From NCBI RefSeq assembly GCF_002850745.1, contig NZ_KZ559484.1:1-38778 (forward strand): a stretch of 38,778 nucleotides of DNA, in the 5' to 3' direction. The notes below the pieces were generated by a model, which saw only the letters and a list, made by a program, of their open reading frames with translations, was not told the DNA's origin and searched no databases. This DNA is from Nonomuraea indica (lineage in GTDB: Bacteria > Actinomycetota > Actinomycetes > Streptosporangiales > Streptosporangiaceae). Within the stretch, counting starts at the first letter, position 1. Every line of letters begins with the position of its first letter. Below are positions 1-8,971 of the stretch, in pieces. Both the position numbers and the translations under genes were made by a program.

Positions 1-8
1 TAACACAC

Positions 9-111
9 TGTTGAGTTCTCAAGAAACGGACGCGTACTCCCCAGAACCTCAAGGAGGCGTTCATTTCGTTTTCCGTGCTCTTATTCTTTCAGCCCTTCCG
101 GTTCGTGTCAA
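9..111 (-). promoter_or_regulatory. rRNA operon promoter and boxA-like leader (reads leftward)
   Basis: Read on the reverse strand, a perfect -35 TTGACA (111-106) is followed by a 17-nt spacer and AAGAAT (88-83). About 55 nt further on comes TTTCTTGAGAACTCAACA (26-9). The TTGAGAACTCAACA core is characteristic of the antitermination box in the leader just upstream of actinobacterial 16S rRNA genes. The rRNA genes themselves would lie left of position 1. The promoter hexamers and the box are seen directly; the identity of the downstream operon is inferred from family knowledge. Confidence 0.75.
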
Positions 112-368
112 ATTGACTCGATCCGGTCCGGAAGAAAGAAATCGGAGACGTCTTTCAATTTACCAGCCTCCAGGCGGTCCAGCGAACCGATCTTGGAGGC
201 GCCCCCGAGCACAGCACAGCCACCTCAGATTGGGAGAGATGGGTTGTGCCGCACCGCGTCGGCTCCACAAGATTAGCAGCGCTCCCGACCACTCGAGACG
301 TGTTCGCCCATCGCGAGGCCGCGGTCGGGTCACGGCCCGGTCCGGATCCCCAGCCATAGACTCCACAC
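112..368. other. Gene-free divergent upstream region
   Basis: No convincing coding sequence is seen between the leftward rRNA promoter and the oligopeptidase gene. The open frames crossing it have no family resemblance and no ribosome-binding site. Its right end holds a -10-like TAGACT (357-362) six bases before the GTG at 369, which would give a leaderless oligopeptidase mRNA. No matching -35 box was found. Confidence 0.5.
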
Positions 369-2510
369 GTGAGCAGCATCAAGCCGCCAGTGGCGAAGAA
401 GGTCCCGGCCGAGCGCACACACCACGGCGACACCGTGGTCGACGAATACGCCTGGCTCGCCGACAAGGAAGATCCCGACACGGTCGCCTACCTGGAGGCG
501 GAGAACGCGTTCCTCAAGGAGCAGACCGCTCACCTGGCCGGCCTGCAGGAGCAGGTGTTCCAGGAGATCAAGGCCCGCACCCAGGAGACAGACCTGTCGG
601 TGCCGAGCCGCAAGGGCGCGTGGTGGTACTTCAGCCGTACCGAGGAGGGCAAGCAGTACGCCGTCTCCTGCCGTCTGCCGGCCGACGGCGACACCCCGCC
701 GGAGATCACGCCCGGCGTCCGGCTCGACGGTGAGCAGGTCGTCCTCGACGGCAACGAGCTGGCCGGCGACAGCCCCTACTTCTCGGTCGGCGTCAGCTCG
801 ATCTCCGCAGACGGCCGGATGCTCGCCTACTCCACCGACTTCACGGGCGACGAGCGCTTCACCCTGCGCTTCAAGAACCTGGAGACCGGTGAGCTGCTCG
901 ACGACGAGATCGAGGGCATCTTCTACGGCGGCGCCTGGTCCGCCGACGGCTCGGCGTTCTTCTACACGCGAGTGGACGACGCCTGGCGCCCGTACCAGGT
1001 CTACCGGCACATCCTCGGCACGCGGGACGACGTGCTGGTGTACGAGGAGGGCGACGAGCGCTACTGGGTGGGCATCGGCCTCACCCGCAGCGAGCGCTAC
1101 CTGGTGTTGGGCGCGGGCAGCAAGATCACCAGTGAGGTGCGCATCCTCGACGCGGCCGACCCCACCGGCGAGTTCAGGGTCGTGCGCCCGAGGAAGGCCG
1201 GGGTCGAGTACGGCGTCGAGGACGCGGGCGACTTCTTCTACGTGCTGCACAACGAGAACGCCGAGAACTTCGAGCTGGCCACCGCCCCGCTCGACGACCC
1301 CGGCACCTGGACGCCGCTGATCGCCCACCGCGACGACACCAGGCTCCTGGAGATCGACGCGTTCGCCGGCCACGCCGTCGTCCACTTCCGGCGCGAGGGG
1401 CTCACCGGCATCCGCATCCTGCCGTACGGGCAGGCCGACACGGACGGGCAGGCCGACACGGACAGCGCGGCGAGCGGGCGGACGGCCGGTTGGCGCGAGC
1501 GGGCCGAGGTCGCCTGCGCCCGTGACTCCTACGAGATCGAGTTCCCCGAGCCGCTCTACAACGTCAGCCCGGCCGGCAACCCCGAGTTCGCCACGCGGCG
1601 GCTCCGGCTCAGCTACACCAGCATGGTCACGCCGCCCAGCGTCTACGACTACGACCTGGCCACGCGCGAGCTGATCCTGCTCAAGCAGCGCCCGGTGCTC
1701 GGCGGCTACGACCCCGGCGACTACGAGCAGGTCCGCGAGTGGGCCACCGCCGACGACGGGACGCGGGTGCCGATCTCGCTCGTCAGGCGCAAGGACACCG
1801 CCACGCCCGCGCCGACCGTCCTGTACGGCTACGGCAGCTACGAGACCTCGATCGACCCGGGCTTCTCCGTGCCGCGGCTGTCGCTGCTGGACCGCGGGTT
1901 CGTCTTCGCCGTGGCGCACGTCAGGGGCGGCGGCGAGATGGGCCGCCGCTGGTACGAGGAGGGCAAGCTCACCCGCAAGCGCAACACGTTCACCGACTTC
2001 GTGGCCGCGGCCGGGCACCTGAAGCAGGCCGGTTGGAGTGAGCGGATCGTCGCCAGGGGCGGGTCGGCGGGCGGGCTGCTGATGGGCGCGGTCGCCAATC
2101 TGGCGCCGGAGAGGTTCGCGGGCGTGGTGGCCGAGGTGCCGTTCGTCGACGCGCTCAACACCATCCTCGACCCGTCGCTGCCGCTGACCGTGATCGAGTG
2201 GGACGAGTGGGGCGATCCGCTGCACGACGCCGACGTCTACGCGTACATGAAGAGCTACACGCCGTACGAGAACGTGGACGGCCGGCGCTACCCGCCGATC
2301 CTGGCGATCACCAGCCTGAACGACACGCGGGTGCTCTACCACGAGCCCGCCAAGTGGATCGCCCGGCTGCGTGCCACGGCGCAGGGCGGCCCGTTCCTGC
2401 TCAAGACCGAGATGGGGGCCGGGCACGGTGGGCGCAGCGGGCGCTACGACGCCTGGCGCGAGGAGGCGTTCGCGCTGTCGTGGATCATCGAGAAGGGACG
2501 CGGAGCATGA
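369..2510 (+). CDS. ptrB: Oligopeptidase B / prolyl oligopeptidase family serine peptidase (S9A)
   Basis: This 713-residue protein has full family length. Prolyl oligopeptidases cleave short peptides; the oligopeptidase B branch cuts after basic residues and is usually cytosolic. An N-terminal beta-propeller (about residues 70-440) precedes an alpha/beta-hydrolase domain. The triad is visible: Ser566 in GGSAGG, Asp652 in LNDTRV and His686 in GAGHGGRSGRY. There is no signal peptide. The GTG start follows TAGACT by six bases, suggesting leaderless translation. The stop overlaps the start of the aldo/keto reductase by ATGA, so the two are probably one transcript. An exact 18-bp tandem duplication adds a second GQADTD in the propeller region. 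The split between oligopeptidase B and prolyl oligopeptidase specificity is less certain than the family. Confidence 0.92.
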   Translation: MSSIKPPVAKKVPAERTHHGDTVVDEYAWLADKEDPDTVAYLEAENAFLKEQTAHLAGLQEQVFQEIKARTQETDLSVPSRKGAWWYFSRTEEGKQYAVSCRLPADGDTPPEITPGVRLDGEQVVLDGNELAGDSPYFSVGVSSISADGRMLAYSTDFTGDERFTLRFKNLETGELLDDEIEGIFYGGAWSADGSAFFYTRVDDAWRPYQVYRHILGTRDDVLVYEEGDERYWVGIGLTRSERYLVLGAGSKITSEVRILDAADPTGEFRVVRPRKAGVEYGVEDAGDFFYVLHNENAENFELATAPLDDPGTWTPLIAHRDDTRLLEIDAFAGHAVVHFRREGLTGIRILPYGQADTDGQADTDSAASGRTAGWRERAEVACARDSYEIEFPEPLYNVSPAGNPEFATRRLRLSYTSMVTPPSVYDYDLATRELILLKQRPVLGGYDPGDYEQVREWATADDGTRVPISLVRRKDTATPAPTVLYGYGSYETSIDPGFSVPRLSLLDRGFVFAVAHVRGGGEMGRRWYEEGKLTRKRNTFTDFVAAAGHLKQAGWSERIVARGGSAGGLLMGAVANLAPERFAGVVAEVPFVDALNTILDPSLPLTVIEWDEWGDPLHDADVYAYMKSYTPYENVDGRRYPPILAITSLNDTRVLYHEPAKWIARLRATAQGGPFLLKTEMGAGHGGRSGRYDAWREEAFALSWIIEKGRGA
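1428..1463 (+). repeat. Exact 18-bp tandem duplication inside ptrB
   Basis: Two adjacent identical 18-bp units (1428-1445 and 1446-1463) encode GQADTD twice. The length is a multiple of three, so the frame is kept. It lies in a hydrophilic, probably surface, loop of the propeller domain. Confidence 0.9.
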
Positions 2511-3496
2511 CCTACCAGCCCGACGACCGCCGCTACGAACGCCAGCCGTACAACCGGAGCGGACGCAGCGGCCTGCGGCTCCCGGCCGTGTCCCTGGGGC
2601 TGTGGCACAACTTCGGCGACGACCGGCCGGTGGCGAACTCCCGCGCCATCCTGCGCCGGGCGTTCGACCTGGGTGTCACGCACTTCGACCTGGCCAACAA
2701 CTACGGCGTGCCGTACGGCTCGGCCGAGCGCACCTTCGGCCGGATCTTCCGCGAGGACTTCGCCCGCCACCGTGACGAGCTGGTCATCTCCACCAAGGCC
2801 GGCTACGACATGTGGCCCGGCCCGTACGGCGAGTGGGGGTCGCGCAAGTACCTCCTGGCCAGCCTCGACCAGTCGCTGGAGCGGATGGGCCTGGAGTACG
2901 TCGACGTCTTCTACAGCCACCGGTTCGACCCGGACACGCCGCTGGAGGAGACGATGGGCGCGCTGGACCGGGCGGTGCGCTCGGGCAAGGCGCTGTACGC
3001 GGGCATCTCCAACTACACCCCCGAGCAGACGGCCCAGGCGGCGCGGATCATGCGGGAGCTCGGCACGCCCCTGCTCATCCACCAGCCCTCCTACTCGATG
3101 ATCAACCGGTGGATCGAGAAAGGCCTGCTCGACACCCTGGAGGAGGCGGGCATGGGGTGCATCGTCTACTCCCCGCTCGCGCAGGGTCTGCTGACCGACC
3201 GCTACCTGGACGGCGTGCCCGCCGACTCGCGGGCGGCGACGAGCAGGTTCCTGTCCTCCGACGCGATCGATGCCGAGCTGGCCCGCGACCTCGACGAGGT
3301 CGCCAGGGGCCGGGGTCAGACGCTCGCGCAGATGGCGCTGCTGTGGACGCTGCGCGACCCGCGGGTCACCAGCGTGCTGATCGGCGCGAGCAGCGTCAGG
3401 CAGCTGGAGGACAACGTGGCCTGCGTGGACGGGCCGGCGTTCACCGAGGACGAGCTGGCCTCGATCGACAAGATCACCTCGCGCCGCGCCGCGTGA
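2507..3496 (+). CDS. Aldo/keto reductase, YghZ/L-glyceraldehyde-3-phosphate reductase type
   Basis: This 329-residue protein is an NADPH-dependent TIM-barrel oxidoreductase of the subfamily that reduces small aldehydes such as L-glyceraldehyde 3-phosphate. The catalytic tetrad is intact: Asp61 and Tyr66 in FDLANNYG, Lys97 in STKAGY and His138 in FYSHRFDP. The C-terminal cofactor-binding segment (VLIGASSVRQLEDN) is also typical. The ATG was chosen because it overlaps the oligopeptidase stop as ATGA and begins the conserved MTYQPDDRRY N-terminus; the longer open frame upstream runs inside ptrB. Co-expression with ptrB is inferred from the overlap. Its physiological substrate cannot be read from the sequence. 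Confidence 0.9.
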   Translation: MTYQPDDRRYERQPYNRSGRSGLRLPAVSLGLWHNFGDDRPVANSRAILRRAFDLGVTHFDLANNYGVPYGSAERTFGRIFREDFARHRDELVISTKAGYDMWPGPYGEWGSRKYLLASLDQSLERMGLEYVDVFYSHRFDPDTPLEETMGALDRAVRSGKALYAGISNYTPEQTAQAARIMRELGTPLLIHQPSYSMINRWIEKGLLDTLEEAGMGCIVYSPLAQGLLTDRYLDGVPADSRAATSRFLSSDAIDAELARDLDEVARGRGQTLAQMALLWTLRDPRVTSVLIGASSVRQLEDNVACVDGPAFTEDELASIDKITSRRAA

Positions 3497-3499
3497 CGG

Positions 3500-5935
3500 C
3501 TACAGGGCCTCGTGCCGCTGCAGGTAGGCGAACGAGGCCCAGCCGGGCAGCACCGGCAGCCAGAACGTGAGCAGCCGGTAGAGGAGCACCGCCGAGGCGG
3601 CCACCTCAGGGGTCAGCCCGGCGACGGTGAGCCCCAGCGTGAGCGACGCCTCGACCGCGCCCAGCCCGCCCGGGGTGGGCGCGGCCGAGCCGATGGCGTT
3701 GGCCGTCAGATAGACGACGGCGACGGTGGTGAACCCCATCGAGCCGCCGAAGGCGCCCACGCAGGCGTCGAGGCACACGATGAACGCCAGGGTGATCATC
3801 AGGGTGCCGACACAGGACTCGATCATCTTGGCCGGCGACTGGAGCACGTCGAGCAGCCGCGGCAGCACGTTGGAGAACAGCCGCCGCATCCGCTCGGTGA
3901 CCAGGCGGCGCAGCCGCGGCACGCCCAGCAGGATGACGACCAGCACGGCGACGGCCAGCAGCGCCACGCCGAGACCGCGCGACGGCGTGAAGGAGTTGGC
4001 GGTGTTGGCTCCGGTGATGTAGGCGAACAGCAGCAGCAGCGCGATGTGGAAGACCAGCATGACGAGCTGCGAGGCGCCCACGCTGGCCATCGCCGACGCC
4101 GGATGGATGCCGCGTTTTTGCAGGTAGCGGGTGTTGATGGCGACGCCGCCGACCGCGGCGGGCGCCACGAGCTTGACGAACGAGGCCGCGAACTGCACGA
4201 GCACGGTCCGCCACAGCGGCAGCGGCTCGGGCACGAAGCCGCGCAGCATCAGCGCGGCGGCCACGAAGCTGACGAACGAGGCGACCAGCGCCAGCCCGGA
4301 CCAGGCCCAGTTGGCCGTGGTCACCACCTGCACGACGTTGACGCGGCTGAGCTGTGACAGCAGGAAGTAGGCGGCCAGCGCGCTGGCGATGATCGTGACG
4401 AGGGTGCGCGGCCGGAACCTCTCCAGCCGGATCTCCTCGACCTTGCTCTGCGGCTTGAGCGCGACGATCTGCTCGCGCAGCGCGCCGAGCATGCCCTTGT
4501 CCTTGGCCAGGGCGGCTCGGGTCTCGCGGGTGAGCGCGATGCGCTGCAGCAGGGGCAGCGCGGCGGCCAGCGCGTCGGGGCCCATGACGGCGGCCGCGGT
4601 GCGCACCGAGCGTTCGGCGCCGACCCGCAGGGCGAGGTAGGTGAGGAGCTGGGCGACGTCGAGCCGGAGCAGCAGGTCGCCGGCCGCGATCTCGCCGCTG
4701 CGGGCGTCGGTCAGCACGACCCGGCCGGCCGCGTCGAGGTGGATGCCCTCGCCGGTGAGCCGCCGGTGGGCGAGGCGCTGGATCTGCAGCAGCGAGATCT
4801 GCTCCCAGATCTGGGCGAGGGTGTCGTCGGTGATCTCGTCGTCGGGCACCTCGTCGAGCGGGCGGGTGTCGAGGTGCTCGTAGGCGAGCAGCGCGGCCTC
4901 GGTGCCGATCTCGCTGGTGCCGAGCAGCCGTGGGGTGCTCGCGCCCGCCGCCTGGGTGGCGTACGCCATGAGGGCCTCGCGTTCGAGCTCGGCCCGCAGC
5001 GACCTGATGGCGCGGCGCCGGGTCTCGGAGTTGAGGCGGAAGCGCCGCCACAGCCGGTACGGCAGGCCGGCCACCTGGCGGTCGCGGTCGAGGACGGTGA
5101 CGTCGAGGGTGGTGCCGTCCTTGAGCCCGACGGCGTAGCGGCGGCTGCCCTGGTGGTCGTCGTCGATGCGGCGGGCCGAGACGGGCGTGAAGGACAGCTT
5201 GCGCAGGGCGGTGAGCACCGCGTTGCCCGGGGGCCGGGTGTTGGGGCTGCCGACGCCGTACAGGGTGCCGTAGCCGATGGCCATGCCGATGAGCACGGTG
5301 ATGATGCCGCCGACCAGGGTGATCTGGTAGCCGGTGAAGAAGGCGAGGACGTAGAGCCCGATCACGCCCCACATGAGGGCGCGCCAGGTGGGGCGCCGGG
5401 AGATGCGCACGGCGGTGGAGTAGGCGATGACGGAGGTCAGCAGCGTGTTGAGCGGCTCGATGTCGCGGTTGCCGGTCAGCAGCAGGCGCAGGTCCTCGGG
5501 GGCGGCCGTGACGGTCCACTGCCCGAGGAGGAAGGCCACGACCATGCCGAGGATGGCGGCCACCAGGCCCTCGGCGACGCGCAGCCCGTCGCGGTGGAAG
5601 ACGCGCTCCACGGCGAAGGCGGCGGGCACGACGAGCAGCGCGGCGCCGCCGAGGAACGTCGCCACGCGGCTCAGCAGCTCGGGCAGCCGGGTCGCGCCCT
5701 CGGTGACGTCCTTCTCCAGCCCGTTGAGCGTCTGCTTGGCGACCAGGGCCAGCACGAGCACCCCGGTGATCGCGAGCAGGGTCGCCAGGAAGCGCAGCAG
5801 GTCGGAGGGGCGGCGCAGCCGCTGGGGCAGCAACGGTTCGACGACGTAGACGTCGCGATCGGCGCGCGCTTCCGCCTCGGCTGGATCCCGCACCGCGAGG
5901 TCCTCCGCGTCGTCACGTTCCCTGATATCGGCCAC
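3500..5935 (-). CDS. Flippase-like/LPG-synthase-TM membrane protein with kinase-like middle domain
   Basis: This 811-residue protein has three parts. An N-terminal membrane region (about residues 45-225) has several helices. A soluble middle (about 240-500) resembles an aminoglycoside-phosphotransferase or protein-kinase fold. A C-terminal polytopic region (about 510-805) matches the lysylphosphatidylglycerol synthase transmembrane/YbhN flippase-like family. The middle domain keeps a kinase-like order, with a stretch ending HRRLTGEGIHLD then VVLTDARSGE, but the HxD catalytic motif reads HRR and the DFG position reads DAR, so it may be catalytically dead. No MprF aminoacyl-transferase domain is present. 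The GTG start follows CAGAAT by eight bases. Its stop is three bases from that of the convergent reductase gene. The substrate is unknown; lipid or polyprenyl-linked glycan handling would be typical. Confidence 0.82.
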   Translation of the reverse strand: MADIRERDDAEDLAVRDPAEAEARADRDVYVVEPLLPQRLRRPSDLLRFLATLLAITGVLVLALVAKQTLNGLEKDVTEGATRLPELLSRVATFLGGAALLVVPAAFAVERVFHRDGLRVAEGLVAAILGMVVAFLLGQWTVTAAPEDLRLLLTGNRDIEPLNTLLTSVIAYSTAVRISRRPTWRALMWGVIGLYVLAFFTGYQITLVGGIITVLIGMAIGYGTLYGVGSPNTRPPGNAVLTALRKLSFTPVSARRIDDDHQGSRRYAVGLKDGTTLDVTVLDRDRQVAGLPYRLWRRFRLNSETRRRAIRSLRAELEREALMAYATQAAGASTPRLLGTSEIGTEAALLAYEHLDTRPLDEVPDDEITDDTLAQIWEQISLLQIQRLAHRRLTGEGIHLDAAGRVVLTDARSGEIAAGDLLLRLDVAQLLTYLALRVGAERSVRTAAAVMGPDALAAALPLLQRIALTRETRAALAKDKGMLGALREQIVALKPQSKVEEIRLERFRPRTLVTIIASALAAYFLLSQLSRVNVVQVVTTANWAWSGLALVASFVSFVAAALMLRGFVPEPLPLWRTVLVQFAASFVKLVAPAAVGGVAINTRYLQKRGIHPASAMASVGASQLVMLVFHIALLLLFAYITGANTANSFTPSRGLGVALLAVAVLVVILLGVPRLRRLVTERMRRLFSNVLPRLLDVLQSPAKMIESCVGTLMITLAFIVCLDACVGAFGGSMGFTTVAVVYLTANAIGSAAPTPGGLGAVEASLTLGLTVAGLTPEVAASAVLLYRLLTFWLPVLPGWASFAYLQRHEAL

Positions 5936-6146
5936 CGACAGCGATTCTGCACCTTTCCGGCCGGACCGTACGATCTTTGGTCTCCCTGCCCTGCGTGGGC
6001 CGCCGCGTCGCGAGGCAGGCTACACGGTGGGCCTTCTGCCCTTCACCTTCGATTTCTACCGTGTGCGGGGCCCGCGCGTGCCGCAGCGGCGTGGACGAAT
6101 TTCGGGGGGTCGATGGCGCCGGGAGGCTGAACGTAGGCTGTGCCCC

Positions 6147-8162
6147 ATGTCGGGTGAACTGAAGGTGCTGGGAGCCTGTCCGCTGGACTGCCCGGACGGC
6201 TGCTCGTGGGTCGTGACGGTCGAGGACGGCGCGGCCGTGAAACTGCGCGGCAATCCGGACCATCCCTACACCAGGGGCGCGCTCTGCGTGAAGGTCAACC
6301 GCTACCTGGAGCACACCCGGGCGGCGGACCGCATCCTGCATCCGATGCGCCGCACCGGCTCCAAGGGGTCGGGCCGGTTCGAGCGGATCAGCTGGGAGGA
6401 GGCGCTCGACGAGATCTCGGCGCGGTTGCTGGACATCGTCGAGGAGCACGGCGGCGAGGCCATCTGGCCGTACCAGGGCACCGGTTCGCTGGGCTACCTG
6501 CAGGGCTGCGAGGGCGTGGCGGGCCGGCGGTTCTGGAACGTGCTGGGCGCGTCCAAGCACTGGCTGAACATCTGCTCGGCCGCGGGCAGCGCCGGGCTGA
6601 GCCTGACGAACGGCACCCCGGGCGGCATGGACCCGGAGAACTTCGCACTGTCCCGGCTGATCCTGCTGTGGGGGACGAACACGCTGACCAGCGGCCACCA
6701 TCTGTGGAAGTTCGTGCAGGACGCGCGGGCGAACGGCGCCCACGTGGTGGCCATCGACCCGATCCGCACGCGGACGGCCGACCAGGCCGACGAACACCTG
6801 GCGATCAGGCCGGGCACGGACGCGGCGCTCGCGCTGGGGCTGCTCAACGTGGTGCTGGCGGAGGGGGCGCAGGACGAGGAGTTCCTGGCGGCGCACACCC
6901 AGGGCTGGGCGGAGTTCCGCGAGGAGATCCTGCGTCACCCGGTCGAGCGGGTCGCCGAGATCACCGGCATCCCGGCCGCGGACGTCCACAGCCTGGGGAT
7001 GCGGCTGGCGCACACCCGCCCGACGGCGATCAGGGCCACGATGGGCATCCAGCGGCACGAGGGCGGCGGCACCGCGATGCGGACGATCGCCGCGATCCCC
7101 GGCGTGACGGGCGACTGGCGTCACCCCGGCGGCGGGGTGGCCTACTCCACCAGCGGGCACGTGCACGTGAACATCGACACCCGCGACGACCTGCTGGCCG
7201 CGCCGGTGCGGACCCTGACCATGACCCGGCTCGCCTCCGAGCTGGACTCGGTGAAATGCCTGTGGGTGTACGGGGCCAACCCGGTCGGCTCCACCTCCGA
7301 CACGGGCGCGATCAGGCGTGGGCTGGCCCGCGAGGACCTGTTCACGGTGGTGATGGAGCACTTCCCGACCGACACGGTGGACTACGCCGACATCGTGCTG
7401 CCGGCGACCATGCAGACCGAGCACGCCGACCTGCACGCCGGCTACGGCCACCTGTACCTGCAGTGGAACGAGCCGGCCGTGGAGCCGCCCGGCGAGTGCC
7501 TGTCGACCACGGAGACGTTCCGCCGGCTGGCCCGGCACATGGGCCTCACCGAGCCGTCGCTGTACGACTCGGACGTGGAGCTGGCCGAGCAGCTGCTGAC
7601 GAGCGGCCACCCGTCGCTGGAGGGCGTCACGCTGGACCGGCTGCGCAAGGAGGGCTGGGTGCGGCTCAACTATCCGCGGCCGTTCGCCCCGTTCGCCGAG
7701 GGCTTCCCGACGCCGTCGGGGCGGCTGCGCTTCCCGCCGCCGGGCAGGGCGTACGTGCCGTCCCGGTCCGCGCGGGAGGCCGGCCGGTCCCCGTACCCGT
7801 TGACGCTGATCACTCCGGCCTCGCACGTGTTCCTCAACACGACCTTCGGCAACAACCCGGAGCTGCGGCGCCGGGCCAAGGAACCGGTGGTGCTGGTGCA
7901 TCCGGCCGACGCCGCCGAGCGGGGGCTGGTGAGCGGGCAGCGGGTGCGGGTGCACAACGCCGGCGGGGAGTTCCTGGCCGACGTGGAGGTGAGCGACCGG
8001 GTGGCGCGCGGGGTGGTGGCCGCCCCGAAGGGGCACTGGCCCAAGCTGAGCCCCGGCGGCGCGAACCCGAACGCGGTCGTCGAGGAGCGTGACGCCGACC
8101 TGGGACGGGGCGCGGTCTACCACGACAACCTGGTCGAGCTCAGCCCTTGTGCCGGTCCATGA
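6147..8162 (+). CDS. Molybdopterin oxidoreductase with N-terminal [4Fe-4S] domain
   Basis: This 671-residue protein belongs to the DMSO reductase/formate dehydrogenase superfamily. Cys11, Cys15, Cys19 and Cys47 form the C-x3-C-x3-C-x27-C cluster motif. The molybdopterin-binding domains follow, and a C-terminal dinucleotide-binding domain contains LITPASHVFLNTTFGNN. Cys in LNICSAAGSAG is a possible molybdenum ligand, but this is tentative. There is no twin-arginine signal, so it is probably cytosolic, and no partner electron-transfer subunit lies next to it. The ATG was chosen because it begins the conserved Cys domain and lies seven bases after TAGGCT (6134-6139). The in-frame extension upstream to 6027 looks non-coding. 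The 3' end overlaps the convergent lipoprotein gene by 23 bp. The substrate is unknown. Confidence 0.88.
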   Translation: MSGELKVLGACPLDCPDGCSWVVTVEDGAAVKLRGNPDHPYTRGALCVKVNRYLEHTRAADRILHPMRRTGSKGSGRFERISWEEALDEISARLLDIVEEHGGEAIWPYQGTGSLGYLQGCEGVAGRRFWNVLGASKHWLNICSAAGSAGLSLTNGTPGGMDPENFALSRLILLWGTNTLTSGHHLWKFVQDARANGAHVVAIDPIRTRTADQADEHLAIRPGTDAALALGLLNVVLAEGAQDEEFLAAHTQGWAEFREEILRHPVERVAEITGIPAADVHSLGMRLAHTRPTAIRATMGIQRHEGGGTAMRTIAAIPGVTGDWRHPGGGVAYSTSGHVHVNIDTRDDLLAAPVRTLTMTRLASELDSVKCLWVYGANPVGSTSDTGAIRRGLAREDLFTVVMEHFPTDTVDYADIVLPATMQTEHADLHAGYGHLYLQWNEPAVEPPGECLSTTETFRRLARHMGLTEPSLYDSDVELAEQLLTSGHPSLEGVTLDRLRKEGWVRLNYPRPFAPFAEGFPTPSGRLRFPPPGRAYVPSRSAREAGRSPYPLTLITPASHVFLNTTFGNNPELRRRAKEPVVLVHPADAAERGLVSGQRVRVHNAGGEFLADVEVSDRVARGVVAAPKGHWPKLSPGGANPNAVVEERDADLGRGAVYHDNLVELSPCAGP

Positions 8163-8919
8163 ACGTGAGGATGCGGTCGAGCGCCTCGGCGGCGTGAGGG
8201 GTGCGGAACAGCTCCGAGGCGTGCGTGCTCTCCCCCTTGACGATCAGGAGCTCGTTGGCCGGGGCCTTGGTGGCGGCGTCGTGGGCGGGCTGGAGGTCCT
8301 CGGCGCCGCCGTAGCCGTCGTGCTCGGTGCCGATCTGCAGCAGCGGGACGGTGATCCGGGCGGCGTCCGCCGGGTCGATCGCGCCTGAGAGGGCGACGAT
8401 GCCGGCCGTCCGGCCGCCGAACTTCTCCGCGGCCAGGGGGGCCGTGGTGGCGGCGATGGAGCCGCCGACGAAGAACAGCCGCTTGACGCCCTTCTCCTTG
8501 GCCAGCCGCTTGGCCATGGCGACGGTCACGTCCTCCGGCGGTTTGGTGCTGTCGCGGGCGTACAGGAGCACCCGGTAGCCCGCCGCGACGAGGCGGTCGG
8601 AGAGTGGGCGCCAGGTGCACACGTTGCCGTTGCGCTCGTAGGTGATCACCACCCCCACCTCGCCGCGGCCGGTGATGACGCCGGGCAGGTCGTCGGCGCC
8701 GTGGGAGAAGATCTTGCCGTCCTTCTCGGTGAAGCAGCCGCTGACGTTGGGGCCGGTGATCTGCGGCGTGGGTGTCGGCGCCGAGGGGGCGGCCGACGTC
8801 GGGGTCGGTGTCGGGGTCGGCGTCGCGGGGGCTGCGACGCTCCCCGTGGAGGGGCTGACCGAGCCCCCGCAGGCGGTCAGCACGACCACGAGTCCGAGCG
8901 ATCCGGCGATCTTGCGCAT
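8140..8919 (-). CDS. Lipoprotein with alpha/beta-hydrolase domain
   Basis: This 259-residue protein starts with a lipoprotein signal: a short basic N-terminus, a hydrophobic core, and the lipobox LTAC with Cys17. A low-complexity Thr/Pro linker (about residues 28-52) follows. The rest resembles a dienelactone-hydrolase-like alpha/beta-hydrolase, with a nucleophile-elbow-like GGSIAA, an acid candidate in GTEHDGYGG and a His candidate in GESTHASELF. It should sit on the outer face of the membrane. It diverges from the PadR gene across a 14-bp perfect dyad that directly abuts its ATG. A CATAGT hexamer inside that dyad lies six bases before the ATG, so the mRNA is probably leaderless and repressible by PadR. 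The substrate is unknown. Confidence 0.82.
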   Translation of the reverse strand: MRKIAGSLGLVVVLTACGGSVSPSTGSVAAPATPTPTPTPTSAAPSAPTPTPQITGPNVSGCFTEKDGKIFSHGADDLPGVITGRGEVGVVITYERNGNVCTWRPLSDRLVAAGYRVLLYARDSTKPPEDVTVAMAKRLAKEKGVKRLFFVGGSIAATTAPLAAEKFGGRTAGIVALSGAIDPADAARITVPLLQIGTEHDGYGGAEDLQPAHDAATKAPANELLIVKGESTHASELFRTPHAAEALDRILTFMDRHKG

Positions 8920-8920
8920 G

Positions 8921-8952
8921 CCGCCACTATGTCACAACTGACATAGTGGCGG
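8921..8952. promoter_or_regulatory. Perfect 14-bp dyad: probable PadR operator
   Basis: The arms at 8921-8934 and 8939-8952 are exact reverse complements around a 4-bp spacer. The core reads ATGT (8929-8932), eight bases, then ACAT (8941-8944), matching the ATGT-N8-ACAT pattern known for PadR-type repressors. It fills the gap between the divergent lipoprotein and PadR genes and overlaps the likely promoter of the lipoprotein gene. Confidence 0.88.
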
Positions 8953-8971
8953 AAGACTATCCTGGGCCACG

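Noticed and set aside
330..2426. Long reverse-strand open frame over ptrB, and similar long frames elsewhere (4739-6130 forward, 5913-8123 reverse, 11809-14025 reverse, 30633-32621 forward)
   Set aside because: They lie fully over recognised genes in the opposite strand or another frame, have low-complexity Arg/Gly/Val/Ala composition and no family resemblance. Such frames are expected in GC-rich DNA.
6147..8162. Selenocysteine form of the molybdopterin enzyme
   Set aside because: No in-frame TGA occurs in the gene; the candidate ligand position has a Cys codon.
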